From the NCBI RefSeq assembly GCF_003990915.1, contig NZ_BHXQ01000002.1, positions 715,688-779,687 of the forward strand: a stretch of 64,000 nt of DNA. Reading direction: 5' to 3'. Positions 27,378 through 36,236 of this stretch are shown one piece after another. A program made the position numbers and the translations under genes. Positions within the stretch are counted from its first letter, which is position 1. Every line of letters starts with the position of its first letter. The notes under the pieces are model-generated. The model searched no databases. It worked only from the letters and a program-made list of their open reading frames with translations, and was not told where the DNA came from. This DNA is from Chryseotalea sanaruensis. Its GTDB lineage: Bacteria > Bacteroidota > Bacteroidia > Cytophagales > Cyclobacteriaceae.

Positions 27378-27821
27378 ATGAACGTAGTATTTGATGAGGA
27401 TTTTGCTAAGGTATGGAGCGATGGCTATTCACCTTGCATTTTTGCTACCATGTATCACATCCCCTCTTTAACACGCTTTAAAGAAATGAGTGAGGCTTAC
27501 CTTAAATTGGTGAAAAAAATATCGAGCGAGTACCGCGAGGTTTATGGCATTTCTAATCTGTCAGAATCACAGCCTATATCAATTGAAGCACTATATCTCT
27601 ATTACAATAACTATTTACCCAAACAGTTTCAGAACGGTTTGTTCTATAAAGCTTATGTAAAACCTAAAAACCTTTTCTCACAATTTTCGTTGGAAGAAGT
27701 CTTAAAAGGTCTTGATCCCCAAAAAGTAGGTGTATTCAACACCTTTGAAGAGGCATTACAGGCTGTAAATAAAAGAAGATCAGAAAAAAACACCCGTTTC
27801 TATGGTGAAACAGTTTTATAG
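27378..27821 (+). CDS. STAS-like protein, first of a tandem pair
   Basis: I cannot name the family of this 147-residue soluble protein. Its order of elements (N-terminal strand with FAKVWSDGYSPCIFATM, central helix, a strand near KAYVKPKNLF, and a final FNTFEEALQAVNKRR helix) parallels the protein encoded immediately downstream and that at 17846. The sequence identity between them is low. It overlaps the next gene by 20 bases, implying coupled translation and joint function. It could be a regulatory or lipid-binding domain of the STAS/SEC14 kind; that is inference from shape only. Confidence 0.5.
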   Translation: MNVVFDEDFAKVWSDGYSPCIFATMYHIPSLTRFKEMSEAYLKLVKKISSEYREVYGISNLSESQPISIEALYLYYNNYLPKQFQNGLFYKAYVKPKNLFSQFSLEEVLKGLDPQKVGVFNTFEEALQAVNKRRSEKNTRFYGETVL

Positions 27822-28224
27822 GGATGATTACGTCACCATTGAGTTAGATGACGAGGTTCCCTGTGTTAAGGCTACTGCTCAGGGTCTACCCAAGTTTAGC
27901 GAGCATTTTCAACTGGTACAGATAAAAAGACTTGAATTGCTGCATCAGGAAATAAAAAACTTCGATTTACTCCACTTACTAACAGATAGTAGACAAGCTG
28001 GCCCGATATTAGATATAGATGTAGAGTTCTTCAAACAAAGTGTACTGCCGGAAATAGAACGCATGGGTGTAAAATTTTGGGCGATTGTATTACCTAAGAG
28101 TAAGTTTACCCGCTTTGCTGTGCGCGAAATGATATCGCAATCGGAAGAAATTGAGTTCTCTACTTTTGATGATATGCGTGAGGCACGCACATGGCTGAAG
28201 AGCAAATCGGTAATGGCACTTTAA
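27802..28224 (+). CDS. STAS-like protein, second of a tandem pair
   Basis: This soluble protein of 140 residues has the same pattern as its upstream neighbour and the protein at 17846: YVTIELDDEVPCVKATAQG strands, a central LLHLLTDSRQAGP with an aspartate, FWAIVLPKSKFTRFAVREM, and a closing DDMREARTWLKSK helix. The last part is the most alike across all three. The start lies 20 bases inside the upstream gene. A clear terminator follows at 28250, so the two genes form one short operon preceded by a repeat-rich gap. Function unknown. Confidence 0.55.
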   Translation: MVKQFYRDDYVTIELDDEVPCVKATAQGLPKFSEHFQLVQIKRLELLHQEIKNFDLLHLLTDSRQAGPILDIDVEFFKQSVLPEIERMGVKFWAIVLPKSKFTRFAVREMISQSEEIEFSTFDDMREARTWLKSKSVMAL

Positions 28225-28249
28225 TTAGTTTTCAACTCTCTCAATAAAA

Positions 28250-28287
28250 AAACCTGTACAGTGTGAATTGTACAGGTTTCCTTTTTT
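28250..28287 (+). terminator. Terminator after the STAS-like pair
   Basis: AAACCTGTAC at 28250-28259 pairs with GTACAGGTTT at 28270-28279 over 10 bp, with a 10-base loop and the T-run CCTTTTTT behind it. Confidence 0.88.
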
Positions 28288-28305
28288 ATTACCTCTTTCA
28301 TTCTA

Positions 28306-28339
28306 CTCTCCTTTGGAGAGGACTGTAGGTGAGGCCAGT
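28306..28339. repeat. Dispersed CTCTCC/GGAGAG hairpin, copy 2
   Basis: CTCTCC-TTT-GGAGAG at 28306-28320 is followed by GACTGTAGGTGAGGCCAGT. The copy at 58811 has the same hairpin and a tail ending AAGGCCAGT, so the unit is hairpin plus about 18 bases. Confidence 0.65.
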
Positions 28340-28348
28340 AATTTCAGA

Positions 28349-29821
28349 TTATTTTCTGCTATAGTTTGGCGCTTCGCGTGTAATGGTTACATCATGCGGA
28401 TGACTTTCGGTGACACCTGCTGAAGTAATTTTAATAAACTTGGCAAGCTTCAGTTTTTCAATATTCTTGGCACCACAGTAACCCATACCTGCTTTTAATC
28501 CACCCACCATCTGATATAAAATTTCAGACGCTTGTCCTTTGTACGCTACACGTCCGGAAATACCTTCAGGTACTAACTTCTTAATATCATCTTCCACATC
28601 CTGGAAGTAACGGTCTTTTGATCCATCGTCCATGGCTTCTAAAGAACCCATACCACGGTAGGCCTTAAACTTACGACCTTCAAAAATGATCATCTCGCCC
28701 GGGGCTTCTTCTGTACCGGCAAGTAAAGAACCGATCATAATGCTATTGGCACCAGCGGCAATAGCTTTCACTAAATCACCAGAGAAGCGAATACCACCAT
28801 CGGCAATTACAGGAACATCAGTGCCCTTAAGAGCTTTAGCTGCTTCGTAAACAGCAGACAATTGTGGTAGACCTACACCTGCCACAATACGTGTTGTACA
28901 AATACTGCCAGGACCAACGCCTACTTTAACAGCATCGGCACCGGCTTTTACTAAAGCTTTTGCGGCTTCACCTGTAGCAATGTTGCCAACGATAAGATCA
29001 AGTTCAGGATATTTTTTCTTTACGCGTTTTGCTGCGTCCATCACACCTTTTGAATGTCCGTGCGCTGTATCAATACTAATGATGTCAACTCCGGAATTCT
29101 TAAGTGCGTCAATTCTATCCAACACATCGGCAGTAGCGCCAACGGCAGCCCCTACACGCAAACGACCAAATTTGTCTTTGCAGGCATTGGGTTTATTTTT
29201 CTTTTTAAGAATGTCCTTGTAAGTAACGAGGCCCGTTAGCTTACCTTTCTTATTTACAACAGGAAGTTTTTCAATTTTGTATTGCTGAAGAATTACTTCT
29301 GCTTTTTCCAGGGTAATGCCTTCAGGAGCGGTGATCAGGTTTTCCTTGGTCATGATTCTCTCCACAGGTATGCTCATGTCCTTTTGAAAACGAAGGTCGC
29401 GGTTAGTGATAATGCCTAACAACTTTCCATTTTCATCAATTACAGGAATGCCACCGATTTTATACTCACGCATAATTTTTTCGGCATCGCGTACAGTAGA
29501 GTTGATGAGCAACGTAACCGGGTCGAGGATCATACCACTCTGCGAACGTTTTACTTTTCGCACCTGGTCGGCCTGCGCTTCTATACTCATATTTTTATGA
29601 ATAAAACCCAGCCCACCTTCTAAAGCCATAGCAATGGCCATTTCTGCCTCGGTAACCGTATCCATGGCAGCAGAAACAATAGGAATGTTCAGCTGAATGT
29701 TGCGGCTAAGTTTAGTAGTGGTGTCTGTTTCGCGCGGCAGTACTTCGGAGTAGGCCGGAACGAGAAGCACATCATCATATGTGAGGGCTTCGAAGAGAAA
29801 TTTGGTGCTGTTTAGCGCCAT
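28349..29821 (-). CDS. guaB: IMP dehydrogenase
   Basis: This 490-residue enzyme oxidises IMP to XMP with NAD+, the first committed step to guanine nucleotides. The barrel starts with [20 protein letters not shown], two CBS domains occupy about 95-210 (for adenine-nucleotide control), and the catalytic loop [13 protein letters not shown] has Cys308. The flap with [10 protein letters not shown] and the closing part with [16 protein letters not shown] are intact. Length and order are those of the family. A good promoter lies upstream at 29856-29886. It is transcribed alone, convergent with the STAS-like pair. Confidence 0.98.
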   Translation of the reverse strand: MALNSTKFLFEALTYDDVLLVPAYSEVLPRETDTTTKLSRNIQLNIPIVSAAMDTVTEAEMAIAMALEGGLGFIHKNMSIEAQADQVRKVKRSQSGMILDPVTLLINSTVRDAEKIMREYKIGGIPVIDENGKLLGIITNRDLRFQKDMSIPVERIMTKENLITAPEGITLEKAEVILQQYKIEKLPVVNKKGKLTGLVTYKDILKKKNKPNACKDKFGRLRVGAAVGATADVLDRIDALKNSGVDIISIDTAHGHSKGVMDAAKRVKKKYPELDLIVGNIATGEAAKALVKAGADAVKVGVGPGSICTTRIVAGVGLPQLSAVYEAAKALKGTDVPVIADGGIRFSGDLVKAIAAGANSIMIGSLLAGTEEAPGEMIIFEGRKFKAYRGMGSLEAMDDGSKDRYFQDVEDDIKKLVPEGISGRVAYKGQASEILYQMVGGLKAGMGYCGAKNIEKLKLAKFIKITSAGVTESHPHDVTITREAPNYSRK

Positions 29822-29855
29822 AGCAAATAATATTTACGATCTGTTATTTGCAGGG

Positions 29856-29886
29856 CAAAAGTAGACTTAATTCTGCAATAAGCCAA
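29856..29886 (-). promoter_or_regulatory. guaB promoter (TTG-N20-TACTTTTG)
   Basis: On the minus strand TACTTTTG (29856-29863) fits the -7 consensus TAnnTTTG, and TTG (29884-29886) lies 20 bases upstream, the expected spacing of Bacteroidota housekeeping promoters. Transcription would start about 30 bases before the guaB ATG. Confidence 0.7.
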
Positions 29887-29932
29887 TGAAGCAACAAATC
29901 AATGCTTATTTTTACTCAACTAACCAGGTTTT

Positions 29933-30616
29933 ATGAGAAAAACAGCTTTTTCTATTGCATTCTCTTTAGTTGCATCATTTTTATTTGCACAGGTTCAAAC
30001 GGGTAAGGCATCTTTTTATGCCGACAGATTTGAGGGTAGGCCGACAGCCAGTGGAGAGAAGTACAAGCATAACAGGCTAACAGCCGCGCACAAAACCCTG
30101 CCTTTTGGCACGAAAGTGCGTGTTACAAATACGGCTAATGATAAAAGTGTTGAAGTGGTTATTAACGACAGGGGGCCTTATGTGGATAACCGTATTATTG
30201 ACCTGTCTAAATCGGCAGCTGAAAAATTGGGTTTTATAAACCAGGGACTTGCTGAAGTTAAAGTGGAGGTAGTTGATGCAGGTGACGGCAAAACAAGTGA
30301 TACCCCAAGGCCTATTGGCAATGTTGCCGTAGAAGAAAAAGAGTTTTACACTTTTGAAGTTGAGCGAAGCACACCTTCTGGTTTTGGTGTACAAATCGCT
30401 ACTTATCAGGAGTTAGTTAATTTGATACGACTCACAGATAATTTAAAAAAATCGTATCAGAAAAAAGTGACTGTTCAGGTTAAGGTCCTTAATGGTGTTA
30501 AATACTATGGATTAGTATTAGGTCAATTTCCTTCCCGGCCTAAGGCTGAACAATTCAGGGCCAGCGTAAAAGGTAAATTTCCTGATGCGTTTATTGTAGA
30601 TTTTGGAAGACTGTAA
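29933..30616 (+). CDS. RlpA-like septal ring lytic transglycosylase with SPOR-like tail
   Basis: This 227-residue periplasmic protein has a signal peptide (about 1-19, ending LFAQ) and a double-psi beta-barrel RlpA domain (about 22-107) with GKASFYADRFEGRPTASGE, HKTLPFGTKVRVTN and the NDRGPYVDNRIIDLSKSAA segment, which carries the catalytic-type aspartate. A C-terminal region (about 140-225: FGVQIATYQ, VLNGVKYYGLVLGQF) resembles a SPOR domain that binds denuded septal peptidoglycan. Family members cleave glycan strands at the division site. Stands alone downstream of the divergent guaB promoter; a repeat-rich gap follows. Confidence 0.9.
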   Translation: MRKTAFSIAFSLVASFLFAQVQTGKASFYADRFEGRPTASGEKYKHNRLTAAHKTLPFGTKVRVTNTANDKSVEVVINDRGPYVDNRIIDLSKSAAEKLGFINQGLAEVKVEVVDAGDGKTSDTPRPIGNVAVEEKEFYTFEVERSTPSGFGVQIATYQELVNLIRLTDNLKKSYQKKVTVQVKVLNGVKYYGLVLGQFPSRPKAEQFRASVKGKFPDAFIVDFGRL

Positions 30617-31019
30617 TTGATGTGCTGATGAGTTAATTCGTTGATGTGCTGATATGCTGATGAGGGGATGAGTTGATATGCTGATTGATTTGAAAATTTG
30701 AAGACCTGCCTACCGCAGGCAGGTTTGAGAATTTGAAACCGGGGTACTGTCATTGCGAGGAAACAGCAGCTTATGCGAGAAGCGTTGACTAAGCAATCTG
30801 GGTTGATGTGGTGGTGAGTTGATTCGTTGTTGTGCTGATTGATTTGAAAATTTGATAATATTAAAATCCGTCAGACCGCTGTTTGCTTCCACTTTCAGCG
30901 GTCTGACGGAGGGTCTCTTTTAAAAACCTCTACTGTTTTTAAAACGAGTAGTATCCAAACGGATTAGCAGTTATTAGCTGTTCATCTTAACCCATTGTCT
31001 TGGCATAAAGAGATGCAGC
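30617..31019. repeat. 403-base gap of low-complexity words and palindromes
   Basis: No gene is seen. The gap contains reiterated GATGTGCTGAT/GATTTGAAAATTTG words. At 30704-30724 there is a hairpin ACCTGCCT-ACCGC-AGGCAGGT, and at 30747-30800 a second CATTGCGAGG...AAGCAATCTG unit. At 30867-30910 a perfect 15-bp stem has arms TCCGTCAGACCGCTG and CAGCGGTCTGACGGA around a 14-base loop. The last, 110 bases from the end of the convergent permease gene, could serve as a terminator or be a palindromic repeat. Confidence 0.75.
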
Positions 31020-33635
31020 TTACTCCGATCTTAATCCTTTGATTGGATTATCAACGACAGCCTTCAGCCCATGAATGCCCACCGTGAACAAGGCAATTAA
31101 TAGCGTTGCAACTCCGGCAACTATGAAGAACCAAACCTCTAAGTTGATTTTATAAACAAAACCATCCAGCCATTCCCTCATCAAAAAGTAAGCAACCGGT
31201 GTGGCGATAACGATGGCCAGCAATACTAGCCGGATAAAATTACCAGATAAAATCCCTAATAAGTTAAAAGCAGATGCGCCTAATACTTTGCGTATACTTA
31301 TTTCCTTGTTGCGTTGCTGAATCATGAATGAGGATAAACCAAACAATCCAAGGCAAGCTAAAACAATTGCGATGCCGGCAAACAAATTCATCATTTGTCC
31401 CAGCTGTACTTCGCTTCGATACATCTTTTCATATTCCTGATCTAAAAAACTGTAATCAAAAGGTCTGTGGGGTAATAATTGTTTCCACTTTGTTTGCATA
31501 AAGGCAAGTGTACCCTCCATGTCATCACCTTTTACTTTTACTAATAAGCGATTGCCCCATGATGCAGTAAATAATACCAATGGCTGAATACTTGTACGCA
31601 ACGATTGAAAGTTGAAATCTTTAATAACGCCAACGATAGTTCCAACACTATTCAATTCCATTTCTCTTCCTATGGCATCTTCGGGCGATGTAAACCCCAA
31701 GGCTTTTGCAGCACTCTCATTTATTATATAGTAAAACTTATCTTCTTCCGAATTCATTGCCCTTGTTCTATCTACTTGCTCATCAGTAAAATCAGCTCCG
31801 GCAAGTAGTTGCAACCCCGTTGTTTTGATATAACCCGCATCTACAGGATTGGCATTAGTAGAAATCACTTCATTCTCGGCCATAGAGGGTAAACGCATAC
31901 TATAGCCGCTATAAATATTTACAGGACTACTGGAACAACGAGAAGCATGTAAAATGTTCGGGTTGGTTTTGAGTTCGTTTTTTAAGGTTATCATTTGTTG
32001 ATGTGAAAGATTCCATCCAACTGAAAGCATTACTACATGTTCGCGATCATAACCAAGTTTTTGATTTTGTATAAAATTGAGTTGCCCTTGAATTATACCA
32101 GTAGCGATAATGAGGAATAAAGAGATGGCAAATTGAAAAACAGTAAGAGACTGTTGTAATATTTTGGCTGAAGGTGTATTCTTAAAAACCCCCTTTAACA
32201 CGCGTGCTGGTTGTAATCTGGATAATATAATTGCCGGGTATCCACCTGCAATAAGACTTACTAAAAGCGAGGCGATGAAAATTCCTAAGAGAAAGGTTGG
32301 AGTAAAGAGATTGGCAAAATCAAGCTCTTTATTAAGAAGCTCGTTAAAGGTGGGAAGCAGCAAAATGGCTAAGCCCATACTGACTATTACTGCAAGGATG
32401 CTTAATACGAATGCCTCACCAATAAATTGCCAGAATAATTGTGAACGCACAGCACCCGATACTTTGCGAATACCTACTTCTCGTGCACGATCAATTGATT
32501 TCGCTGTACTTAAATTAATATAAGTAAAACATACAATAACCATAATCAATAAGGCCACTCCACCAAGTGTATACAAATATGTAATGCTGATGCTGCCTGT
32601 AAAGTCAGCATAGGGTGAGCGCAGGTGTACATCTGTAAAGGGTTCAAGGTAGAAAAGAATAGAGGCACCACTACCCTTCATTTCATTTTCCATAAAGGGA
32701 TGTAGTTTTTCTTGCAAAGGACCAAAAGCATGCTGGTTGTTCAGTAGCAGATAGGTTGTGTAATTAGCATTAAAATATGTCTCTTCCTGATTGGCTTTTA
32801 GCGAGGAGAATGAGGCGAGGAAATCAAATTTGATTTGTGAAGTGGTGGGGTAATCGCGCATGACTCCGGTTACTTCATAAGGAGTCCCGTTGTTGCCAAT
32901 CAATAAAGTTTTCCCCACGGCTGGTTCCTTTCCAAAATATCTAAACGCGGTTGAAGCGGTGAGCACAACTTTGTCGGGACCATTCAATGCCGTTGTAGGA
33001 TTGCCCTCTAGCATATCGAAAGCAAAAGCCTGAAAGAATGACGAATCGGCAAACATGAAATTACTTTCCAATACTGGTTCGTTGTTAAGCTTTACAATCA
33101 TGTCGGCATCGGTCATCCGAACACCTTTCTCTACCTCAGGAAAAGTACGTGAAAACACAGGTGCTACTTTTGTACTGGTAAATGTGCCCTTTACTTTATC
33201 AGTGCTACCTTCGAAACCATACTCCATTATAACACGAGCAATTCTTTCCTTATTGGGCTGAAAAGCATCAAAGCTCATTTCATGATAAATAAATAATGTA
33301 ATTAACAACGCAGAGGTAATACCTACTGTTAATCCGAATACGTTGATAATTGTGGCAACCTTATTTTTCCAAAGATTGCGTACGGCTAGTTTTAAATTAT
33401 TTTTGAGCATAACACTATGATAAAATTTTGGGGACTGATCCATTGATCGAATAATACCAGGACGAAAAAGAAATACGATATCAATAATAAAAAGTAAATC
33501 GGCTTTTACTTTTCGTCCGTTTTTCAGACGCCTCTCATACACTTCCATTAAATCACCTTCTATGTAGTCTGCCAGTTCGGGCGTGCAGTACCATTGAAAA
33601 AAGCGAAGTGCAAACAGGGGTGGTTTAACTTTCAT
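31020..33635 (-). CDS. ABC transporter permease with N-terminal prefix domain (MacB/FtsX type)
   Basis: This 871-residue inner-membrane protein has an N-terminal prefix domain (about 1-75: CTPELADYIEGDLMEVYERR), followed by two MacB_PCD/FtsX modules. Each module has a transmembrane helix (first near 95-118), a large periplasmic domain and a three-helix FtsX permease segment (near 360-470 and 750-865), with the typical endings KEISIRKVLGAS and REVGIRKVSGA. These proteins work with an ATP-binding subunit (not in the window) in export or signalling by mechanotransmission. The gene starts inside the stop of a PadR regulator (ATGA overlap 33632-33635), so both are one operon. Substrate unknown. 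Confidence 0.92.
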   Translation of the reverse strand: MKVKPPLFALRFFQWYCTPELADYIEGDLMEVYERRLKNGRKVKADLLFIIDIVFLFRPGIIRSMDQSPKFYHSVMLKNNLKLAVRNLWKNKVATIINVFGLTVGITSALLITLFIYHEMSFDAFQPNKERIARVIMEYGFEGSTDKVKGTFTSTKVAPVFSRTFPEVEKGVRMTDADMIVKLNNEPVLESNFMFADSSFFQAFAFDMLEGNPTTALNGPDKVVLTASTAFRYFGKEPAVGKTLLIGNNGTPYEVTGVMRDYPTTSQIKFDFLASFSSLKANQEETYFNANYTTYLLLNNQHAFGPLQEKLHPFMENEMKGSGASILFYLEPFTDVHLRSPYADFTGSISITYLYTLGGVALLIMVIVCFTYINLSTAKSIDRAREVGIRKVSGAVRSQLFWQFIGEAFVLSILAVIVSMGLAILLLPTFNELLNKELDFANLFTPTFLLGIFIASLLVSLIAGGYPAIILSRLQPARVLKGVFKNTPSAKILQQSLTVFQFAISLFLIIATGIIQGQLNFIQNQKLGYDREHVVMLSVGWNLSHQQMITLKNELKTNPNILHASRCSSSPVNIYSGYSMRLPSMAENEVISTNANPVDAGYIKTTGLQLLAGADFTDEQVDRTRAMNSEEDKFYYIINESAAKALGFTSPEDAIGREMELNSVGTIVGVIKDFNFQSLRTSIQPLVLFTASWGNRLLVKVKGDDMEGTLAFMQTKWKQLLPHRPFDYSFLDQEYEKMYRSEVQLGQMMNLFAGIAIVLACLGLFGLSSFMIQQRNKEISIRKVLGASAFNLLGILSGNFIRLVLLAIVIATPVAYFLMREWLDGFVYKINLEVWFFIVAGVATLLIALFTVGIHGLKAVVDNPIKGLRSE

Positions 33636-33997
33636 ACTAAAGAATAAGCAAGCACCAACTTGTTAAGTTTAGCATCTAATATGACATTGGGAATTGCCTT
33701 CCAGAGTTCATCTCTTGTTTCTTTGCTATGTCGCATAGCCTTTTTTCCTAAGGCCGTTATTTCGAAATACCTTCGTGGACGCCCGGCCCTGTCCTCTGTG
33801 CTTTCTCCTGAAAATGATTTCAGGTAACCTTTATCTTCAAGTCTTTTCAGGGCAGTATGCAGTGCACCCATGCTTACTGTTCGTGTCAGGCGCGACTCAA
33901 TTTCATCTTTAATGGCAACGCTGTAAGCCTCTGTATTCAGTATGCAGACAGTCAGTATGACTATCTCTTCAAACTCACCCAGTTGATAATTTTTCAT
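33632..33997 (-). CDS. PadR family transcriptional regulator
   Basis: This 121-residue winged-helix regulator has the PadR pattern: FEEIVILTVCILNTEAYSVAIKDEIE, then TVSMGALHTALKRLEDKGYLKS (recognition helix and wing), EDRAGRPRRYFEITALGKKA and a C-terminal dimerisation helix. It shares a four-base ATGA overlap with the downstream permease gene and so is translationally coupled. This PadR-permease pair is a recurrent arrangement in Bacteroidota, the regulator probably repressing its own operon in response to a compound the permease helps handle. Confidence 0.93.
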   Translation of the reverse strand: MKNYQLGEFEEIVILTVCILNTEAYSVAIKDEIESRLTRTVSMGALHTALKRLEDKGYLKSFSGESTEDRAGRPRRYFEITALGKKAMRHSKETRDELWKAIPNVILDAKLNKLVLAYSLV

Positions 33998-34276
33998 ATT
34001 ATCTAAATGTAGGAATAATAATCATGCCAATCGTTTTTCATTTAAAATTCAGCGTAAAACTAAGCTTCTATTCATTTCAAGTGTTCGCAAGCGAACAAAC
34101 CAGACCGCCTGCGTTCAATCTGTAAAATGGAAATTTATAAAACGTGTCTAGGATTTTATTTAATTAATCTTACCTCATAGCTGATGATATAAATAGAAGG
34201 ATATCCGTTAAAAATACTTTGGACTATTGGGTGATTTGAACCTAACTATTGGAATTAACCAATATTTTTGTCCAAC

Positions 34277-34825
34277 ATGGTAACTGACGATAAAAGCATA
34301 ACAGCCCTTCAAAATCGTAATAATGCGGCCTACAACCTGCTTTATACTTTTTACTACCCTGGTATTGAAAAGTTTGTAAAGCAGAATAGTGGCACTCCTG
34401 CCGATGCGGAAGATGTATTTCAAGAAACGATTATGGTATTGCTGGAGAAAGTACCAAAGAAGGATTTTGTACTCACGTCCTCTATTAAAACTTATATTAC
34501 TGCAATAGCACATAATATTTGGTTGAAGCGTTTACGTGATGCCAAACAGATTACACGACTTGAGCTGAATTATGAATTAGAGGATATGACGCTGGCTGAA
34601 TGGGAGCAGCATGAGGAAAAAATAACGCAACGAAATTTATTGCAGCGTATTTTCGATAAACTAACGCGCCATTGTGTTGTCTTCCTTACTAAAACCTTTC
34701 TTAGCGGAGCATCGCGAGAACAACTTATGGAAGAGATGGGTTACAAAAATGCCCACACCTTCGATAATCAAAAATATAAATGTCTGGAGCAGGCAAGAAA
34801 AAATAATATTGCTAAGATCGGGTGA
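34277..34825 (+). CDS. ECF-type RNA polymerase sigma factor
   Basis: This 182-residue sigma-70-family factor has region 2 (NAAYNLLYTFYYPGIEKFV, DAEDVFQETIMVLLEK) near 18-65 and region 4 at the end (REQLMEEMGYKNAHTFDNQKYKCLEQARK). The TTG at 34268 precedes an ATG at 34277, which I take as start. Immediately upstream is an inverted repeat ATTGG-AATTAA-CCAAT (34248-34263). No anti-sigma factor gene is adjacent; the next gene in the same direction, 46 bases on, is a thioredoxin-fold protein, which hints at a redox or oxidative stress response. Only the family is certain. Confidence 0.88.
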   Translation: MVTDDKSITALQNRNNAAYNLLYTFYYPGIEKFVKQNSGTPADAEDVFQETIMVLLEKVPKKDFVLTSSIKTYITAIAHNIWLKRLRDAKQITRLELNYELEDMTLAEWEQHEEKITQRNLLQRIFDKLTRHCVVFLTKTFLSGASREQLMEEMGYKNAHTFDNQKYKCLEQARKNNIAKIG

Positions 34826-34871
34826 TTGAGTTATTGAATCTGGTATTAATACCCAGATTTAAATATCAATC

Positions 34872-35405
34872 ATGAGATTAACAGAGAATCAATCTGCTCC
34901 CTTATTTAGTGCCACCGATGTTTACGGGCAAGAAGCAAATCTTAATGCCCTTGGGGGTAAAAGCGTTTATCTTGCTTTTGAAAGAAATGCCGGCTGCCCT
35001 GTATGCAACTTCAGAACCCACGAGCTTTTAAAACAAGCAGATTTCTTTACAACAAACAATATTACGGTACTCATGATTTATGAATCTTCAGTAGAAGCAA
35101 TGAAGGATCACCTGGGCGAGAATAGCTATCCTTTTCAATTTATAGCTGACCCGCAAAACAAGTTATACAATCTTTATGGCGTAGAGCGATCCTTTATTAA
35201 AGTAATGAGGGGATTGTTTAACGGATTACTTAACAAGGTTACTGAAGGGAATAAGCTCTTTTCAAAACCTATGAAGCAAGATGGACACCTGGACAGAATA
35301 CCAGCCGAGTTTATTATTGATAAGAATGGTAAGATTAAACTTGCTCACTATGGAAAATTTGTGGGGGATCATGTGCCAATAGAACAACTAATAAAGTTGT
35401 TTTAA
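34872..35405 (+). CDS. Peroxiredoxin-like thioredoxin-fold protein
   Basis: This 177-residue cytoplasmic protein (no signal peptide) has an AhpC/TSA-type thioredoxin fold. It shows the LAFERNAGCPVCNFRTHELL segment, a CxxC at Cys42 and Cys45, LMIYESSVEAMKDH, FQFIADPQNKLYNLYGV and the closing PAEFIIDKNGKIKLAHYGK. The CPVC pair replaces the usual single peroxidatic PxxxTxxC, so thiol-disulfide exchange rather than typical peroxidase chemistry is possible. It follows the sigma factor by 46 bases and may be its co-transcribed target. The related protein at 36237 has the same CxxC placement. Confidence 0.82.
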   Translation: MRLTENQSAPLFSATDVYGQEANLNALGGKSVYLAFERNAGCPVCNFRTHELLKQADFFTTNNITVLMIYESSVEAMKDHLGENSYPFQFIADPQNKLYNLYGVERSFIKVMRGLFNGLLNKVTEGNKLFSKPMKQDGHLDRIPAEFIIDKNGKIKLAHYGKFVGDHVPIEQLIKLF

Positions 35406-35515
35406 TGACTTTTCACTATTGCTGCATGGTAATTTGTTGAGCGCTTGCCTTACTCTAAAGAGAAGGTTTGTATAATTTTTTCGATGGCCGCTAGATTAAT
35501 AGCTGACTAACAACA

Positions 35516-36085
35516 CTAATTAATCATCCACACGTTCCATTCAATTACAATTGAAATAATCATGACAAGTGTTACAATTACAGAGAGTGATTTATGTATC
35601 CATTCTTGCTGATATTCTTTTATGGTGATAACAGTAAAAGTTAGGGCTAAAAGTGATTGAAGTATTTGTGTTTGAACGTTGAGATTGAGTATGAACAGAT
35701 TGTACAGCACAGATAAGATGGCTGAGGCAATAAAGAGCGTAAATATTTTTCTATAATTTTTAAGATAAAAACTTTTGAGATTAATTCTCTTTCCTTTTAA
35801 CCGTATCGGAAATAACATTCTGGCCAGTATAAACAGATTTACCGGATACATCATGATAAAGAGAAAGGTCGGTAGCCGCCAGGGTTGATAATTTTTTAAT
35901 TCGTAAGTTACCCACCACTCTTGTATGTGCAGCACCAGCACAAATAAAACCCAAAGCATATGTGGCCAGTACAACTTTACCTTTTCACGTTTATGGAATA
36001 AATCTGCGATGCCGGTGAGTATTTGTGTAATGCCTAAACCCAGTATAATGGAAATAAGTACAGTTACGTATTCGAAGGCGCTCAT
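35516..36085 (-). CDS. Integral membrane protein, unknown
   Basis: This 189-residue protein consists almost entirely of hydrophobic segments, about six transmembrane helices (for instance VTVLISIILGLGITQILTGI at the start and VIVTLVMIISIVIEWNVWM at the end). The N-terminal EYVTVLISIILGLGITQIL pattern recurs in uncharacterised Bacteroidota membrane proteins, but no function is known to me. It lies between two thioredoxin-fold genes, opposite to one and in the same direction as the other; a link is not evident. Confidence 0.7.
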   Translation of the reverse strand: MSAFEYVTVLISIILGLGITQILTGIADLFHKREKVKLYWPHMLWVLFVLVLHIQEWWVTYELKNYQPWRLPTFLFIMMYPVNLFILARMLFPIRLKGKRINLKSFYLKNYRKIFTLFIASAILSVLYNLFILNLNVQTQILQSLLALTFTVITIKEYQQEWIHKSLSVIVTLVMIISIVIEWNVWMIN

Positions 36086-36236
36086 CGACTAAGCTATTAA
36101 AGATGACTTACTTAATTGAAAGTGACAGGGATTGAAAAAATGCACAAGCAATATGTTTGCTAAGCGCTGTATCTCAATTAATTTGATGAATAGAAAAACT
36201 TGTGGTTAGCAAGGCTTTAAAGTCAATGGCTTGATT

